Assembly (NCBI GenBank): GCA_937902105.1
Contig: CALGTP010000693.1
Location: 1 to 47,802, forward strand
DNA length: 47,802 nt
Reading direction: 5' to 3'
Origin: an uncultured Actinomycetes bacterium
GTDB taxonomy: Bacteria; Actinomycetota; Acidimicrobiia; Acidimicrobiales; Ilumatobacteraceae
The first letter of the stretch is position 1. Each line of letters starts with the position of its first letter. The position numbers were made by a program, and so were the translations under genes. This document shows positions 8,373 to 15,507 of the stretch, in pieces. The notes beneath the pieces are model-generated. The model saw nothing but the letters and a program-made list of their open reading frames with translations, made no database searches and was not told where the DNA came from.

Positions 8373-9304
8373 GTTCCTCCTCTATCGGAACGAGCATCGA
8401 CCGCGCCATTGAAATCCTACGAAATGGTGGTGTCATCGGCTTTCCCACCGAGACGGTCTACGGTCTTGCCGCTGATGCTTCAAACAGCGTTGCTGTCAAT
8501 CGGATCTTCGACATTAAAGGTCGCCCAAGGAATCATCCTCTAATCGTGCATCTTGATTCCCTAGCCGAAGCACGACACTGGAGCACCGATTGGTCAGCAT
8601 CAGCAGAAATTTTAGGCGCTTTGTTTTGGCCTGGTCCCTTGACGGTGATTGTTACAAAAGCACTAACCGTTCACCATGAGGTGACAGGAGGGCTAGAGAC
8701 GCTTGCGCTGCGGGTACCGAATCACGCTGTAGCCCTTGAGGTTTTACGTGGGCTTGAAGGTGGTATCGCAGCCCCATCGGCCAATAAATTTGGCAAGGTC
8801 AGCCCGACAACCGCTGAGCATGTGCTGGCTGATCTGGGCTCAGAGGTTGATTACATTTTGGACGGCGGACCCTGCGCCATCGGACTTGAATCCACCATTG
8901 TCGACTGTTCAGCACACACTATTCAGATTCTCCGTCCAGGGGGTATTTCGCGTGAGTTGATTTCTCAGGTACTGCCCATCGCCGAACAAATGACTGGTCC
9001 AAGTCGCGCCCCGGGAATGTTGGATTCCCACTATGCGCCAACATGTCACTTGACCGTCGTCGCTGACATGAACGAGGCGCACAGCCTTCTCAGGACTCAG
9101 GCCGCAACTCAGCAAGTACGCATTATTGATGGCAGCAGTGATCCCACTTTGTTCGCTACTCAGATGTATTCGCAGTTACGTCAATGTGACGACGATGGAA
9201 TCGATCAAGCGGTTGTGGTACTTCCCTCACCCAACGGAATAGGTAAGGCAATTCGCGATCGACTGCTCAAGGCCGCTCATGGTGCGCAAAGCCAATCTCA
9301 TTGA
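8369..9304 (+). CDS. tsaC: L-threonylcarbamoyladenylate synthase (TsaC/Sua5)
   Basis: Makes threonylcarbamoyl-AMP for the tRNA t6A37 modification. It carries the YrdC domain (residues 1-200) with GFPTETVYGLA, the KGRPRNHPL loop and a SANKFGKVS motif. A Sua5 C-terminal domain follows, introduced by the conserved RAPGMLDSHYAP linker near 212. At 311 aa it is the two-domain Sua5 type rather than short TsaC. The start is a TTG overlapping the hydrolase stop by 4 bp; an AGGTG at 8354-8358 could serve as ribosome-binding site. Its 3' end overlaps the convergent J-domain gene by 38 bp. Confidence 0.93.
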   Translation: MSSSSIGTSIDRAIEILRNGGVIGFPTETVYGLAADASNSVAVNRIFDIKGRPRNHPLIVHLDSLAEARHWSTDWSASAEILGALFWPGPLTVIVTKALTVHHEVTGGLETLALRVPNHAVALEVLRGLEGGIAAPSANKFGKVSPTTAEHVLADLGSEVDYILDGGPCAIGLESTIVDCSAHTIQILRPGGISRELISQVLPIAEQMTGPSRAPGMLDSHYAPTCHLTVVADMNEAHSLLRTQAATQQVRIIDGSSDPTLFATQMYSQLRQCDDDGIDQAVVVLPSPNGIGKAIRDRLLKAAHGAQSQSH

Positions 9305-9794
9305 TAGTTCGGATCCACAGGTCGCGAATATAAAGGGCGTTTGTTAGACCATCCACAGTCAAACTGACGCTGCTTGATCCCGCTTCGGGGATCACTTCCA
9401 AACGGCACCAGGTAAGAATTGGGTCTTCGATCTGAACTTCTAATAGGTATGGCGGATCATCAAGTGCCACATCGCCAATGATGCTCCCTGCCAAAAGCAG
9501 CAGTTCAAAGGCGATGGCAGGAAGTGCATTGATGACAAATGAAGGCCGATCAACATCAATGACCGAAGAAACTCTTGGGATTAAAACTTGCAGGGGCTCA
9601 GGCTGTTGGTGACGATGCCAATTCATAATCTCATCAAAAGCCAAATTAACTAGAGCCATGTGCTCATCGGATCCCCCTCGATCGGGATGAAATTCAAGGG
9701 CTAAAAAACGCCTTGCTTGAATGATCTCGTCGATACTCGCAGTTTGAGTCAAACCAAACAGTTTGAAGAACTCGGCAATGGGAATCTCAGGCAT
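9267..9794 (-). CDS. J-domain (DnaJ-like) protein
   Basis: 175-aa protein with an N-terminal J-domain (about residues 5-60) carrying the diagnostic HPD at 36-38 within FHPDRGGSD, so it should be able to stimulate an Hsp70 ATPase. No G/F region, zinc finger or membrane segment is seen. The C-terminal 110 residues are not recognised and look like a mixed beta domain. It is the third gene of echA-nitroreductase-J-protein, and its ATG directly follows the nitroreductase stop. It may be a specialised co-chaperone rather than a housekeeping DnaJ. The 38-bp antiparallel overlap with tsaC is unusual. Confidence 0.8.
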   Translation of the reverse strand: MPEIPIAEFFKLFGLTQTASIDEIIQARRFLALEFHPDRGGSDEHMALVNLAFDEIMNWHRHQQPEPLQVLIPRVSSVIDVDRPSFVINALPAIAFELLLLAGSIIGDVALDDPPYLLEVQIEDPILTWCRLEVIPEAGSSSVSLTVDGLTNALYIRDLWIRTINEIGFAHHERP

Positions 9795-10493
9795 CTATTT
9801 TTTAGGGCCAGCAGACGTATAAGAAGTTCCCTCTGGATCACTAGCCCACTGCGGTGCACTCCCCCAAGAATCCTCAAAGACTAATTCTGCGAGAGGGCGC
9901 CGTCGAACTGCCCCATGTGAGCCGAGTGGGCGACCCAAAGTAATACAAGCAGATAGGGCGACCTCTTCGGGGATGCTCAAGAGCAATCTCAATTCAGCAT
10001 CCGCAGATTGATGCCACATAGTCAATGCACCTCCATAGCCCAAAGCACGCGCAGCCAAAAGAAGATTCTGACAGGCAGGATAAATCGATGCCCCTTCATA
10101 TGGTGATGGCTCTCGATACCGCACGAGACAAGCCAATACGACCACTGGCACTATCTCAATGTTGTCCACATAGTGCTGCATCGTGGCGGCCTGACGTGCC
10201 TTGGGCGAATCACTTTTCTTTTCTACTTCTGATCTATAACCATCCGTCTCTGATTTGCTTGCCCAGCCCTGACGAAAGGAGTCACCCAAAAGTTTCTTGG
10301 CCTGCATGGCCATAGGCCCATCTCGCAATACCAAAAAACGAAATGGCTGACGATTTGATCCACTTGGGGCACGCGTAGCGTGCCAGATTATTTCATTTAA
10401 ATCTGTCACGGGTATTTGCTCATCGGCATACCGCCGAATCGAGCGCGTAGTAGCGATGACATTCAAAGCTTCTCGGGAACCGTCAGTGGACAT
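9795..10493 (-). CDS. Nitroreductase family protein
   Basis: 232-aa flavin enzyme of the NfsA/FrxA-like fold. The N-terminal FMN-phosphate segment RSIRRYADE is near residue 18 and APSGSNRQPFRF near 43. The C-terminal CITLGRPLG segment is typical. Such proteins reduce nitro groups, quinones or other electrophiles, or act as ring dehalogenases or BluB-like enzymes; the substrate cannot be assigned. The gene abuts echA (no gap) and the J-domain gene, so the three probably form one operon. Confidence 0.87.
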   Translation of the reverse strand: MSTDGSREALNVIATTRSIRRYADEQIPVTDLNEIIWHATRAPSGSNRQPFRFLVLRDGPMAMQAKKLLGDSFRQGWASKSETDGYRSEVEKKSDSPKARQAATMQHYVDNIEIVPVVVLACLVRYREPSPYEGASIYPACQNLLLAARALGYGGALTMWHQSADAELRLLLSIPEEVALSACITLGRPLGSHGAVRRRPLAELVFEDSWGSAPQWASDPEGTSYTSAGPKK

Positions 10494-11294
10494 CTAGCGA
10501 CCAGTGAAATGAGCAGGGCGCTTTTCCATGAAGGAAGCCACACCCTCTTTGAAGTCCTGAGTTTGAATCAGGGGCAAGAGTTGCAAAAACACATGATGAA
10601 TGTTTTGCTCAAAAGTTTCGGTCTCGGCAGCCCGCATCATGCGTTTAATAGCACGCACAGCCAGAGGAGCGTTTGAGGCGATCTCCTGCGCTAACTGAGT
10701 CGTACGAGTCAATAGATCTTCTGGCGCGACCACATGATTGACCAAACCAAGTTCTAGGCCTTCCGTGGCGCTGAGAGTTCGTCCAGTAAAGCAAATCTCT
10801 GCGGCTTTGGCGTAACCCACAAGGCGCGGCAGCAACCATGTCCCTCCACTCTCGGGTAAAATTCCTCTCTTGGCAAAACCGGGAGCCAATTTCGCCGTTG
10901 AAGAAGCCAGACGGATATCGCACCCAAAAGCCAGATCCAGCCCGTATCCCGCAGCGCTGCCATTGAGCGAGCAAACTGTCGGAGTGTCTAGATTGTGAAG
11001 CACCACAGGCGGTGCGGTCCTCAGGTCAAACTCGCCACCTCCAGACCCAGCGGCCGAATCTAAAACACCTAAGGATTCTTTGCTACCCATTTGGGAGGCC
11101 AGATCGAGACCAGCACAGAAAGCTTTCCCCGCTCCTGTCAGGACAATGCAGCGCACCTCACGGGATCGATCTGCGCGTAGCAGTTGCTCAGATAACTCAG
11201 TCAACATCGCTCCAGAAATGGTGTTCAGACGCTCAGGGGCATTCAGGGTAATAGTGGCGACTTTTTCGGAAACTTCATACAAAACCTCAGTCAT
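10494..11294 (-). CDS. Enoyl-CoA hydratase/isomerase family protein
   Basis: 266-aa crotonase-fold protein. The oxyanion-hole segment FCAGLDLA is at 59-66 and the second oxyanion and CoA region NGSAAGYG at 111-118. The catalytic Glu is E148 in ILPESGG. The second catalytic Glu of true hydratases appears to be absent, so isomerase or other crotonase chemistry is possible. The beta-oxidation role is inferred. It leads a three-gene operon; a leaderless-type promoter (TATGGT, 6 nt) precedes the ATG. Confidence 0.9.
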   Translation of the reverse strand: MTEVLYEVSEKVATITLNAPERLNTISGAMLTELSEQLLRADRSREVRCIVLTGAGKAFCAGLDLASQMGSKESLGVLDSAAGSGGGEFDLRTAPPVVLHNLDTPTVCSLNGSAAGYGLDLAFGCDIRLASSTAKLAPGFAKRGILPESGGTWLLPRLVGYAKAAEICFTGRTLSATEGLELGLVNHVVAPEDLLTRTTQLAQEIASNAPLAVRAIKRMMRAAETETFEQNIHHVFLQLLPLIQTQDFKEGVASFMEKRPAHFTGR

Positions 11295-11300
11295 ACGCCC

Positions 11301-11306
11301 ACCATA
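11301..11306 (-). promoter_or_regulatory. Predicted -10 (TATGGT), leaderless start of echA operon
   Basis: Minus-strand TATGGT, 6 nt, then ATG at 11294. Confidence 0.45.
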
Positions 11307-11375
11307 GTCAGCATTTTCGGGATAAGTATCAGCGAAATATGTCTTAGATTTCCGACTGCGTGCGCTTTTCGGTCA

Positions 11376-11404
11376 CCAATTAGGGGTTCTAGGGGTACTA
11401 TTGG
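11376..11404 (+). promoter_or_regulatory. Candidate promoter/operator of substrate-binding protein
   Basis: The 160-bp gap 11295-11454, the largest in the window, holds an imperfect dyad CCAATTAG...CTATTGG (11376-11404). This encloses two TAGGGG direct repeats and a TACTAT hexamer (11396-11401) that could be the -10 of the substrate-binding protein gene. Functional meaning is unproven. Confidence 0.3.
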
Positions 11405-11441
11405 AGTTTCCAAACCAATGAGGCATTTGTCTCGGATCTCC

Positions 11442-11449
11442 AGGGGGAG
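11442..11449 (+). promoter_or_regulatory. Strong ribosome-binding site of substrate-binding protein
   Basis: AGGGGGAG, 5 nt before the ATG at 11455. It is the strongest Shine-Dalgarno sequence I found, consistent with a highly expressed binding protein. Confidence 0.7.
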
Positions 11450-11454
11450 AAAAC

Positions 11455-12816
11455 ATGAAGAAATCAAACGCACGTCGCGTTGGTGCACTTCTCGTCGGGT
11501 TCGCGATCTTGGGCGTTAGCGCCTGCGGTAGCGACGAGAAGGTTGCCACCACCGAGGCTCCAACAACCGAAGCACCTACAACAGAGGCACCCGCCACTGG
11601 TGGAGAACTTGAAGGAATGAAGGGTACGACTCCTAAGGGCGCCGAAATCAGCGACGAATGGCTCGCGTCAGTATCTGATTACTGGGTATCACTCGGTAAC
11701 ACGGCACTGGCCGACTTCAACTACGCCGCTGAGTCTTATGACGCCGCCATTGTTGTTTCTTTGGCTGTCGAAATTGCAGGTACCGACGGAGCCGCTCACG
11801 CTAACGAGATTGTCGGCATCACCAAGGGTGGCACTAAGTGCACAACCTTTGCTGACTGCATGGCAATCATCGCTGACGGCGGCGACCCCGACTATGACGG
11901 ATTGTCAGGTCCACACGAATTTAACGGCAATGGCGAGCCTCTCGAAGGTAGCTACGCAATGCTTGAATTCGGCCCAGACAACCAAATTACTGCGGAATCA
12001 AATTCCAATCTGATCGCTGCGTCGGCTCCCGACTCGGCAATTGTTGCATTGGGCACCACGACCTCAACACGTGCCGGTGACGGCCAGTTGAAGATTGGTT
12101 CATTGCTTCCTGAAACGGGCAACCTTGCATTCCTCGGCGATCCAGAATACGCCGGTCTTCTTTATGCAATCAACGAGATCAACCTTGCTGGTGGTGTCCT
12201 TGGTAAAGAAGTTCTGTACGTCCAAGGTGACTCGGGAGACACCTCTACTGATATCGCTTCAACAACCGCTGACCGTTTGATCAGCGAAAATGTTGACGCC
12301 ATTATTGGTGCTGCTTCATCTGGTGTGACTTTGACCGTGATCGACAAGATCACTGCCGCTGGAATCACCATGTTCAGCCCAGCAAACACCAGCCCAGCCC
12401 TCAGTGATTATGCTGACGACAACTTGTACTTCCGTAACGCTCCACCTGATGGGCTACAGGGTGCTGTTGTTGCCAACCAAATCATCGAAGACGGCAACGC
12501 TTCGGTCTACATCATGAACCTTGATGACGCATACGGTAATGGTATTGCCGCTGTCGTGAAAGACGTTCTTGAGGCCGCAGGTATTGAAGTTTTGGGAAGC
12601 AAGGCTTACGACCCAAGTGCTGCGTCATTTGACGCTGAAGTAGCCGAAGTTAAGGCTGCGGATCCAGACGCTGTGGTGTTGGTCTCGTTCGACGAAGGTA
12701 GCCGCATCTTGCGTACTGCCGTCGAGAGCGGAATCGGACCTGAGGTCAAGATGTGGTACGGAACCGATGGCAACATGGGTAACGGACTCGGAACCAACTT
12801 CAACGAAGGTAAGTGA
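11455..12816 (+). CDS. Liv-type ABC substrate-binding lipoprotein, apparently circularly permuted
   Basis: 453-aa periplasmic-binding-fold protein for amino acids, amides or urea-like solutes. A lipoprotein signal ends in VSAC (Cys24), followed by a TEAPTTEAP-type linker (25-50). Residues 52-185 contain the block that normally closes these proteins (LEGMKGTTP, AAESYDAAIV, TKGGTKCTTFADC, DYDGLSGPHEF). Residues 208-453 are the normal mature N-terminal two-thirds (LKIGSLLPETG, FLGDPEYAG, NEINLAGGVLGK, AASSGVTLTVIDKI, SPANTSP, ending NEGK). The order is therefore reversed relative to the family, with a Ser/Thr/Ala-rich joint at 186-207. The frame is intact, with a strong ribosome-binding site and terminator. 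It faces livF tail to tail, so it probably feeds the adjacent permease. Ligand unknown. Confidence 0.9.
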   Translation: MKKSNARRVGALLVGFAILGVSACGSDEKVATTEAPTTEAPTTEAPATGGELEGMKGTTPKGAEISDEWLASVSDYWVSLGNTALADFNYAAESYDAAIVVSLAVEIAGTDGAAHANEIVGITKGGTKCTTFADCMAIIADGGDPDYDGLSGPHEFNGNGEPLEGSYAMLEFGPDNQITAESNSNLIAASAPDSAIVALGTTTSTRAGDGQLKIGSLLPETGNLAFLGDPEYAGLLYAINEINLAGGVLGKEVLYVQGDSGDTSTDIASTTADRLISENVDAIIGAASSGVTLTVIDKITAAGITMFSPANTSPALSDYADDNLYFRNAPPDGLQGAVVANQIIEDGNASVYIMNLDDAYGNGIAAVVKDVLEAAGIEVLGSKAYDPSAASFDAEVAEVKAADPDAVVLVSFDEGSRILRTAVESGIGPEVKMWYGTDGNMGNGLGTNFNEGK

Positions 12817-12846
12817 TTAGTTAGTTCCTCAGTTCTGAGGTAGTGG

Positions 12847-12874
12847 AAAGGCCCTCGGGAAACCGAGGGCCTTT
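12847..12874. terminator. Strong bidirectional rho-independent terminator
   Basis: A 12-bp stem (AAAGGCCCTCGG / CCGAGGGCCTTT) with a GAAA tetraloop. The A-tract on one side and T-tract on the other allow termination in both directions. It lies between the 3' ends of the substrate-binding protein and livF. It is the only obvious hairpin terminator in the window. Confidence 0.92.
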
Positions 12875-12895
12875 TCGCGTGTCAAATGCGGTTAG

Positions 12896-13636
12896 TCAGC
12901 CACCTGAGGACTTCGCCAAGGTACCGAGGTACAACTTGATGACATTGGGGTCTGATAGCAGTTCACGCCCGCTTCCGGTGTACGCGCTACGACCTTGATC
13001 GAGAACATATCCTCGATTCACTACTTGCAAGCAACGCCGGGCATTCTGTTCAACCATCAAGATGGCGACACCTGTTGAGTTGATCGTTCGGCATTGCACA
13101 AATACTTCATCTTGGAGGGCCGGAGACAATCCAGCAGATGGTTCGTCCAGAAGCAAGATTTTTGGTTCGAGCATGAGAGCACGACCCATAGCGACCATTT
13201 GTCTCTCTCCTCCTGATAACGCTCCCGCTCGTTGTGCAGCGCGATCGCCAAGCTTTGGGAAAAGACTGACGACGTAATCGAAGCGATCATGAAACACTGA
13301 GGGCTTCAAGAAGCAACCCATTTCTAGGTTCTCTTTAACAGTCAGACTTGGAAAGACATTTTTGTTTTGCGGCACATAGCCAACGCCCATCGGTACTAAC
13401 TCGTGGGCCTTACGACCGGTAATGTCTTGGCCCATCAATGTCACAGTTCCCGAACGAACTTTGCACTGTCCCAACACTGCTTTAAGTAACGTTGATTTTC
13501 CAGCGCCATTTGGTCCAATGATGCCCACAAATTCACCAGCATTGACTACGACGTCACAGCCATTCAAAATATTGACCTCGGGAATATACCCAGCTACAAG
13601 ATTTGAACTTCGGAGTATTGCCGCGTCTTCCATCAT
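12896..13636 (-). CDS. livF: Liv-type ABC importer ATPase (LivF)
   Basis: 246-aa ATPase of a hydrophobic/branched-chain amino-acid or amide importer. Walker A is GPNGAGKST (about 40-48), the signature is LSGGERQMVAMGRAL, Walker B is ILLLDEPSAGLS and the H-loop region is MVEQNAR. The MVEQNA form is characteristic of LivF. The ATG overlaps the livG stop (ATGA). It is last in livH-M-G-F and ends at the shared terminator. Confidence 0.94.
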   Translation of the reverse strand: MMEDAAILRSSNLVAGYIPEVNILNGCDVVVNAGEFVGIIGPNGAGKSTLLKAVLGQCKVRSGTVTLMGQDITGRKAHELVPMGVGYVPQNKNVFPSLTVKENLEMGCFLKPSVFHDRFDYVVSLFPKLGDRAAQRAGALSGGERQMVAMGRALMLEPKILLLDEPSAGLSPALQDEVFVQCRTINSTGVAILMVEQNARRCLQVVNRGYVLDQGRSAYTGSGRELLSDPNVIKLYLGTLAKSSGG

Positions 13637-14505
13637 TCCTCCTCCAACAACGATTGACCCTGACGATTCCCCAAGTAGGCATCAATGACGGCAGAGTTCT
13701 TGGCGATGTCGTCGGGCGTACCTTCTGCAATGATTCGTCCCTCCGCCATCACAATGACCCAATCAGAAACATCATGAACCATATCCATATCGTGCTCCAC
13801 GAAAAGAACTGTCATTCCTTGATCGCGCAAGCCACGAATGTGCTCATTAAGGCTCTGCTTCAGCGCAGGATTCACGCCAGCCATCGGTTCATCGAGCATG
13901 ACGAGGGTTGGGTTCGTCATCAGAGCGCGAGCCATTTCTAGCAATTTTCTTTGACCCCCGGATAATGCGCCAGCGTATTCATCGCGCATGTGACTCATTT
14001 GAAAACGAGTTAAAAGTTCATCAGCACGCTCTGTGATCTCAGCTTCTTGGCCTTTCCACACGGCAGAGAATAAGCCATTCCACCACTTCTCACCTTTTTG
14101 ATCTGTGGCTCCTAGACGCATGTTTTCAATAACTGATAACTTCGTGAGACTTTTTGTGAGTTGAAACGTGCGTACCATGCCAAAGGCCGCAGTCCGATGA
14201 GATGCAACCTTGCTCATATCTTTTCCTTGAAATGTCCAGGATCCTAAGTTGGGTTGATCAAAACCCGTGAGCAGATTAAAGAATGTCGTTTTCCCGGCCC
14301 CATTAGGGCCGATTAACGCAGTGATGGAACCCTCTTGCACTTCAAAGTGGTCAACATCGACAGCGATGATTCCACCAAACTCCCGACGAATATTGTTAGC
14401 GGTCAAAATAGAATTCGGCTTGCAAACACCTGGGACCCGCTCAACATCTCGTAGAGACTGCCGCGCTCGGGTCGCTACTTCGCCGTAGGTCCGCTCAACG
14501 TCCAT
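13633..14505 (-). CDS. livG: Liv-type ABC importer ATPase (LivG)
   Basis: 290-aa ATPase partner of LivF. Walker A is GPNGAGKTT, the signature LSGGQRKLLEMARAL, Walker B LVMLDEPMAGVNP and the H-loop FVEHDMD. The insert between Walker A and the signature (SLTKLSVIENM region) is typical of LivG. I prefer the ATG at 14505 over the one at 14532 because AGGAG lies 10 nt upstream. This start overlaps the livM 3' end by 11 bp. About 35 residues precede the usual domain start. Membrane-associated in the importer complex. Confidence 0.93.
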   Translation of the reverse strand: MDVERTYGEVATRARQSLRDVERVPGVCKPNSILTANNIRREFGGIIAVDVDHFEVQEGSITALIGPNGAGKTTFFNLLTGFDQPNLGSWTFQGKDMSKVASHRTAAFGMVRTFQLTKSLTKLSVIENMRLGATDQKGEKWWNGLFSAVWKGQEAEITERADELLTRFQMSHMRDEYAGALSGGQRKLLEMARALMTNPTLVMLDEPMAGVNPALKQSLNEHIRGLRDQGMTVLFVEHDMDMVHDVSDWVIVMAEGRIIAEGTPDDIAKNSAVIDAYLGNRQGQSLLEEE

Positions 14506-15505
14506 CGAATGCCATCTCCTTTCGATTTCCAAACACTCCCTGAGGTCGATAGACCATCAAAAGAATCAATGTGATGCCGATCAGGATGTAGTTCAATTGG
14601 CCAACTTGGGTTGATTTCATGATTGTGACATTGCCGATGGTCACTGGATCTTTAGTAACCTGTCGCAAGAAATTGTCCATAAAGGTGAATAAACCCCAGA
14701 ACATCATGGATCCAACGATTGAGCCTGAAACTTTGGCGACCCCACCCAAAACCAGTGCGGTCAATATATAAAAAGTGAGATCTCGACTGTAGTTATCGGG
14801 CTGCACGCTTCCGCGGTCAAGAGCAAAGATCATCCCGGAAACAGTGCCGATCACACCCCCGAGAATAAGAGATTGCATTTTGTAGGAATACACGTTTTTG
14901 CCAAGTGACTTCACGGCATCCTCGTCCTCCCGGATGGCCTTGAGGACACGACCCCAAGGTGATTTCATCAACTTGTAGACGACGAAACCAAAAATGGCCA
15001 CGATAAGCCATCCCACAATCAGGACCCATAGTTCACGACCGGTGAACCTGAACGGCCAAAAACCATACCGGTTTGATTCTTCAATGCCGAAGTCATTACC
15101 AAGCGCACGGAAAGTACTTGAGAAACCGTTGATGCCATCACTTCCGCCGAAATAAGTTTTGAACTTAACGGAACGCACCACTAAGCGAATAATTTCCGCC
15201 GAAGCGATGGTGACGATTGCCAAATAATCGGCACGCAAGCGAAGAGTAGGGATCCCCATGAGTAATCCCAAAACGACTGAAAACAAAATACCGAGAGGGA
15301 TCCCCCACCAGAATGAGATATCAAAATAGTGGGCGGTCATACCAAGTCCATAGGCGCCACAAGCCATGAAACCAGCCTGACCGAAGTTCAAAAGACCTGT
15401 GTAGCCGAACTGCACATTCAGCCCCAAGGCGGCGATGGCAAAATACACGGCGTTGATTCCAATGAAGCCCTTGAGGCTGTTTTCAAAAATGAGATTCCAA
15501 TCCAT
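14495..15505 (-). CDS. livM: Liv-type ABC importer permease (LivM)
   Basis: 336-aa inner-membrane permease with about nine to ten hydrophobic helices. Family motifs are GLNVQFGYTGLLNFGQAGFM near residue 28, the cytoplasmic coupling helix region SPWGRVLKAIREDEDAVKSLG near 180, and a C-terminal LLMVYRPQGVFGNRK. It forms the translocation pore with LivH. The ATG lies 2 bp after the livH stop. The substrate class (branched-chain amino acid, amide or urea) cannot be separated by eye. Confidence 0.93.
   Translation of the reverse strand: MDWNLIFENSLKGFIGINAVYFAIAALGLNVQFGYTGLLNFGQAGFMACGAYGLGMTAHYFDISFWWGIPLGILFSVVLGLLMGIPTLRLRADYLAIVTIASAEIIRLVVRSVKFKTYFGGSDGINGFSSTFRALGNDFGIEESNRYGFWPFRFTGRELWVLIVGWLIVAIFGFVVYKLMKSPWGRVLKAIREDEDAVKSLGKNVYSYKMQSLILGGVIGTVSGMIFALDRGSVQPDNYSRDLTFYILTALVLGGVAKVSGSIVGSMMFWGLFTFMDNFLRQVTKDPVTIGNVTIMKSTQVGQLNYILIGITLILLMVYRPQGVFGNRKEMAFDGR
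14516..14520 (-). promoter_or_regulatory. Ribosome-binding site of livG (AGGAG)
   Basis: Minus-strand AGGAG, 10 nt before the ATG at 14505 and inside the end of livM. It decides the livG start. Confidence 0.6.
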
Positions 15506-15507
15506 GG

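Noticed and set aside
11455-12816. Reading the binding protein as a truncated or frameshifted pseudogene
   Set aside because: The end looks early compared with the family, but the apparently missing C-terminal block is present at the front of the same intact frame, so permutation explains it better than truncation.
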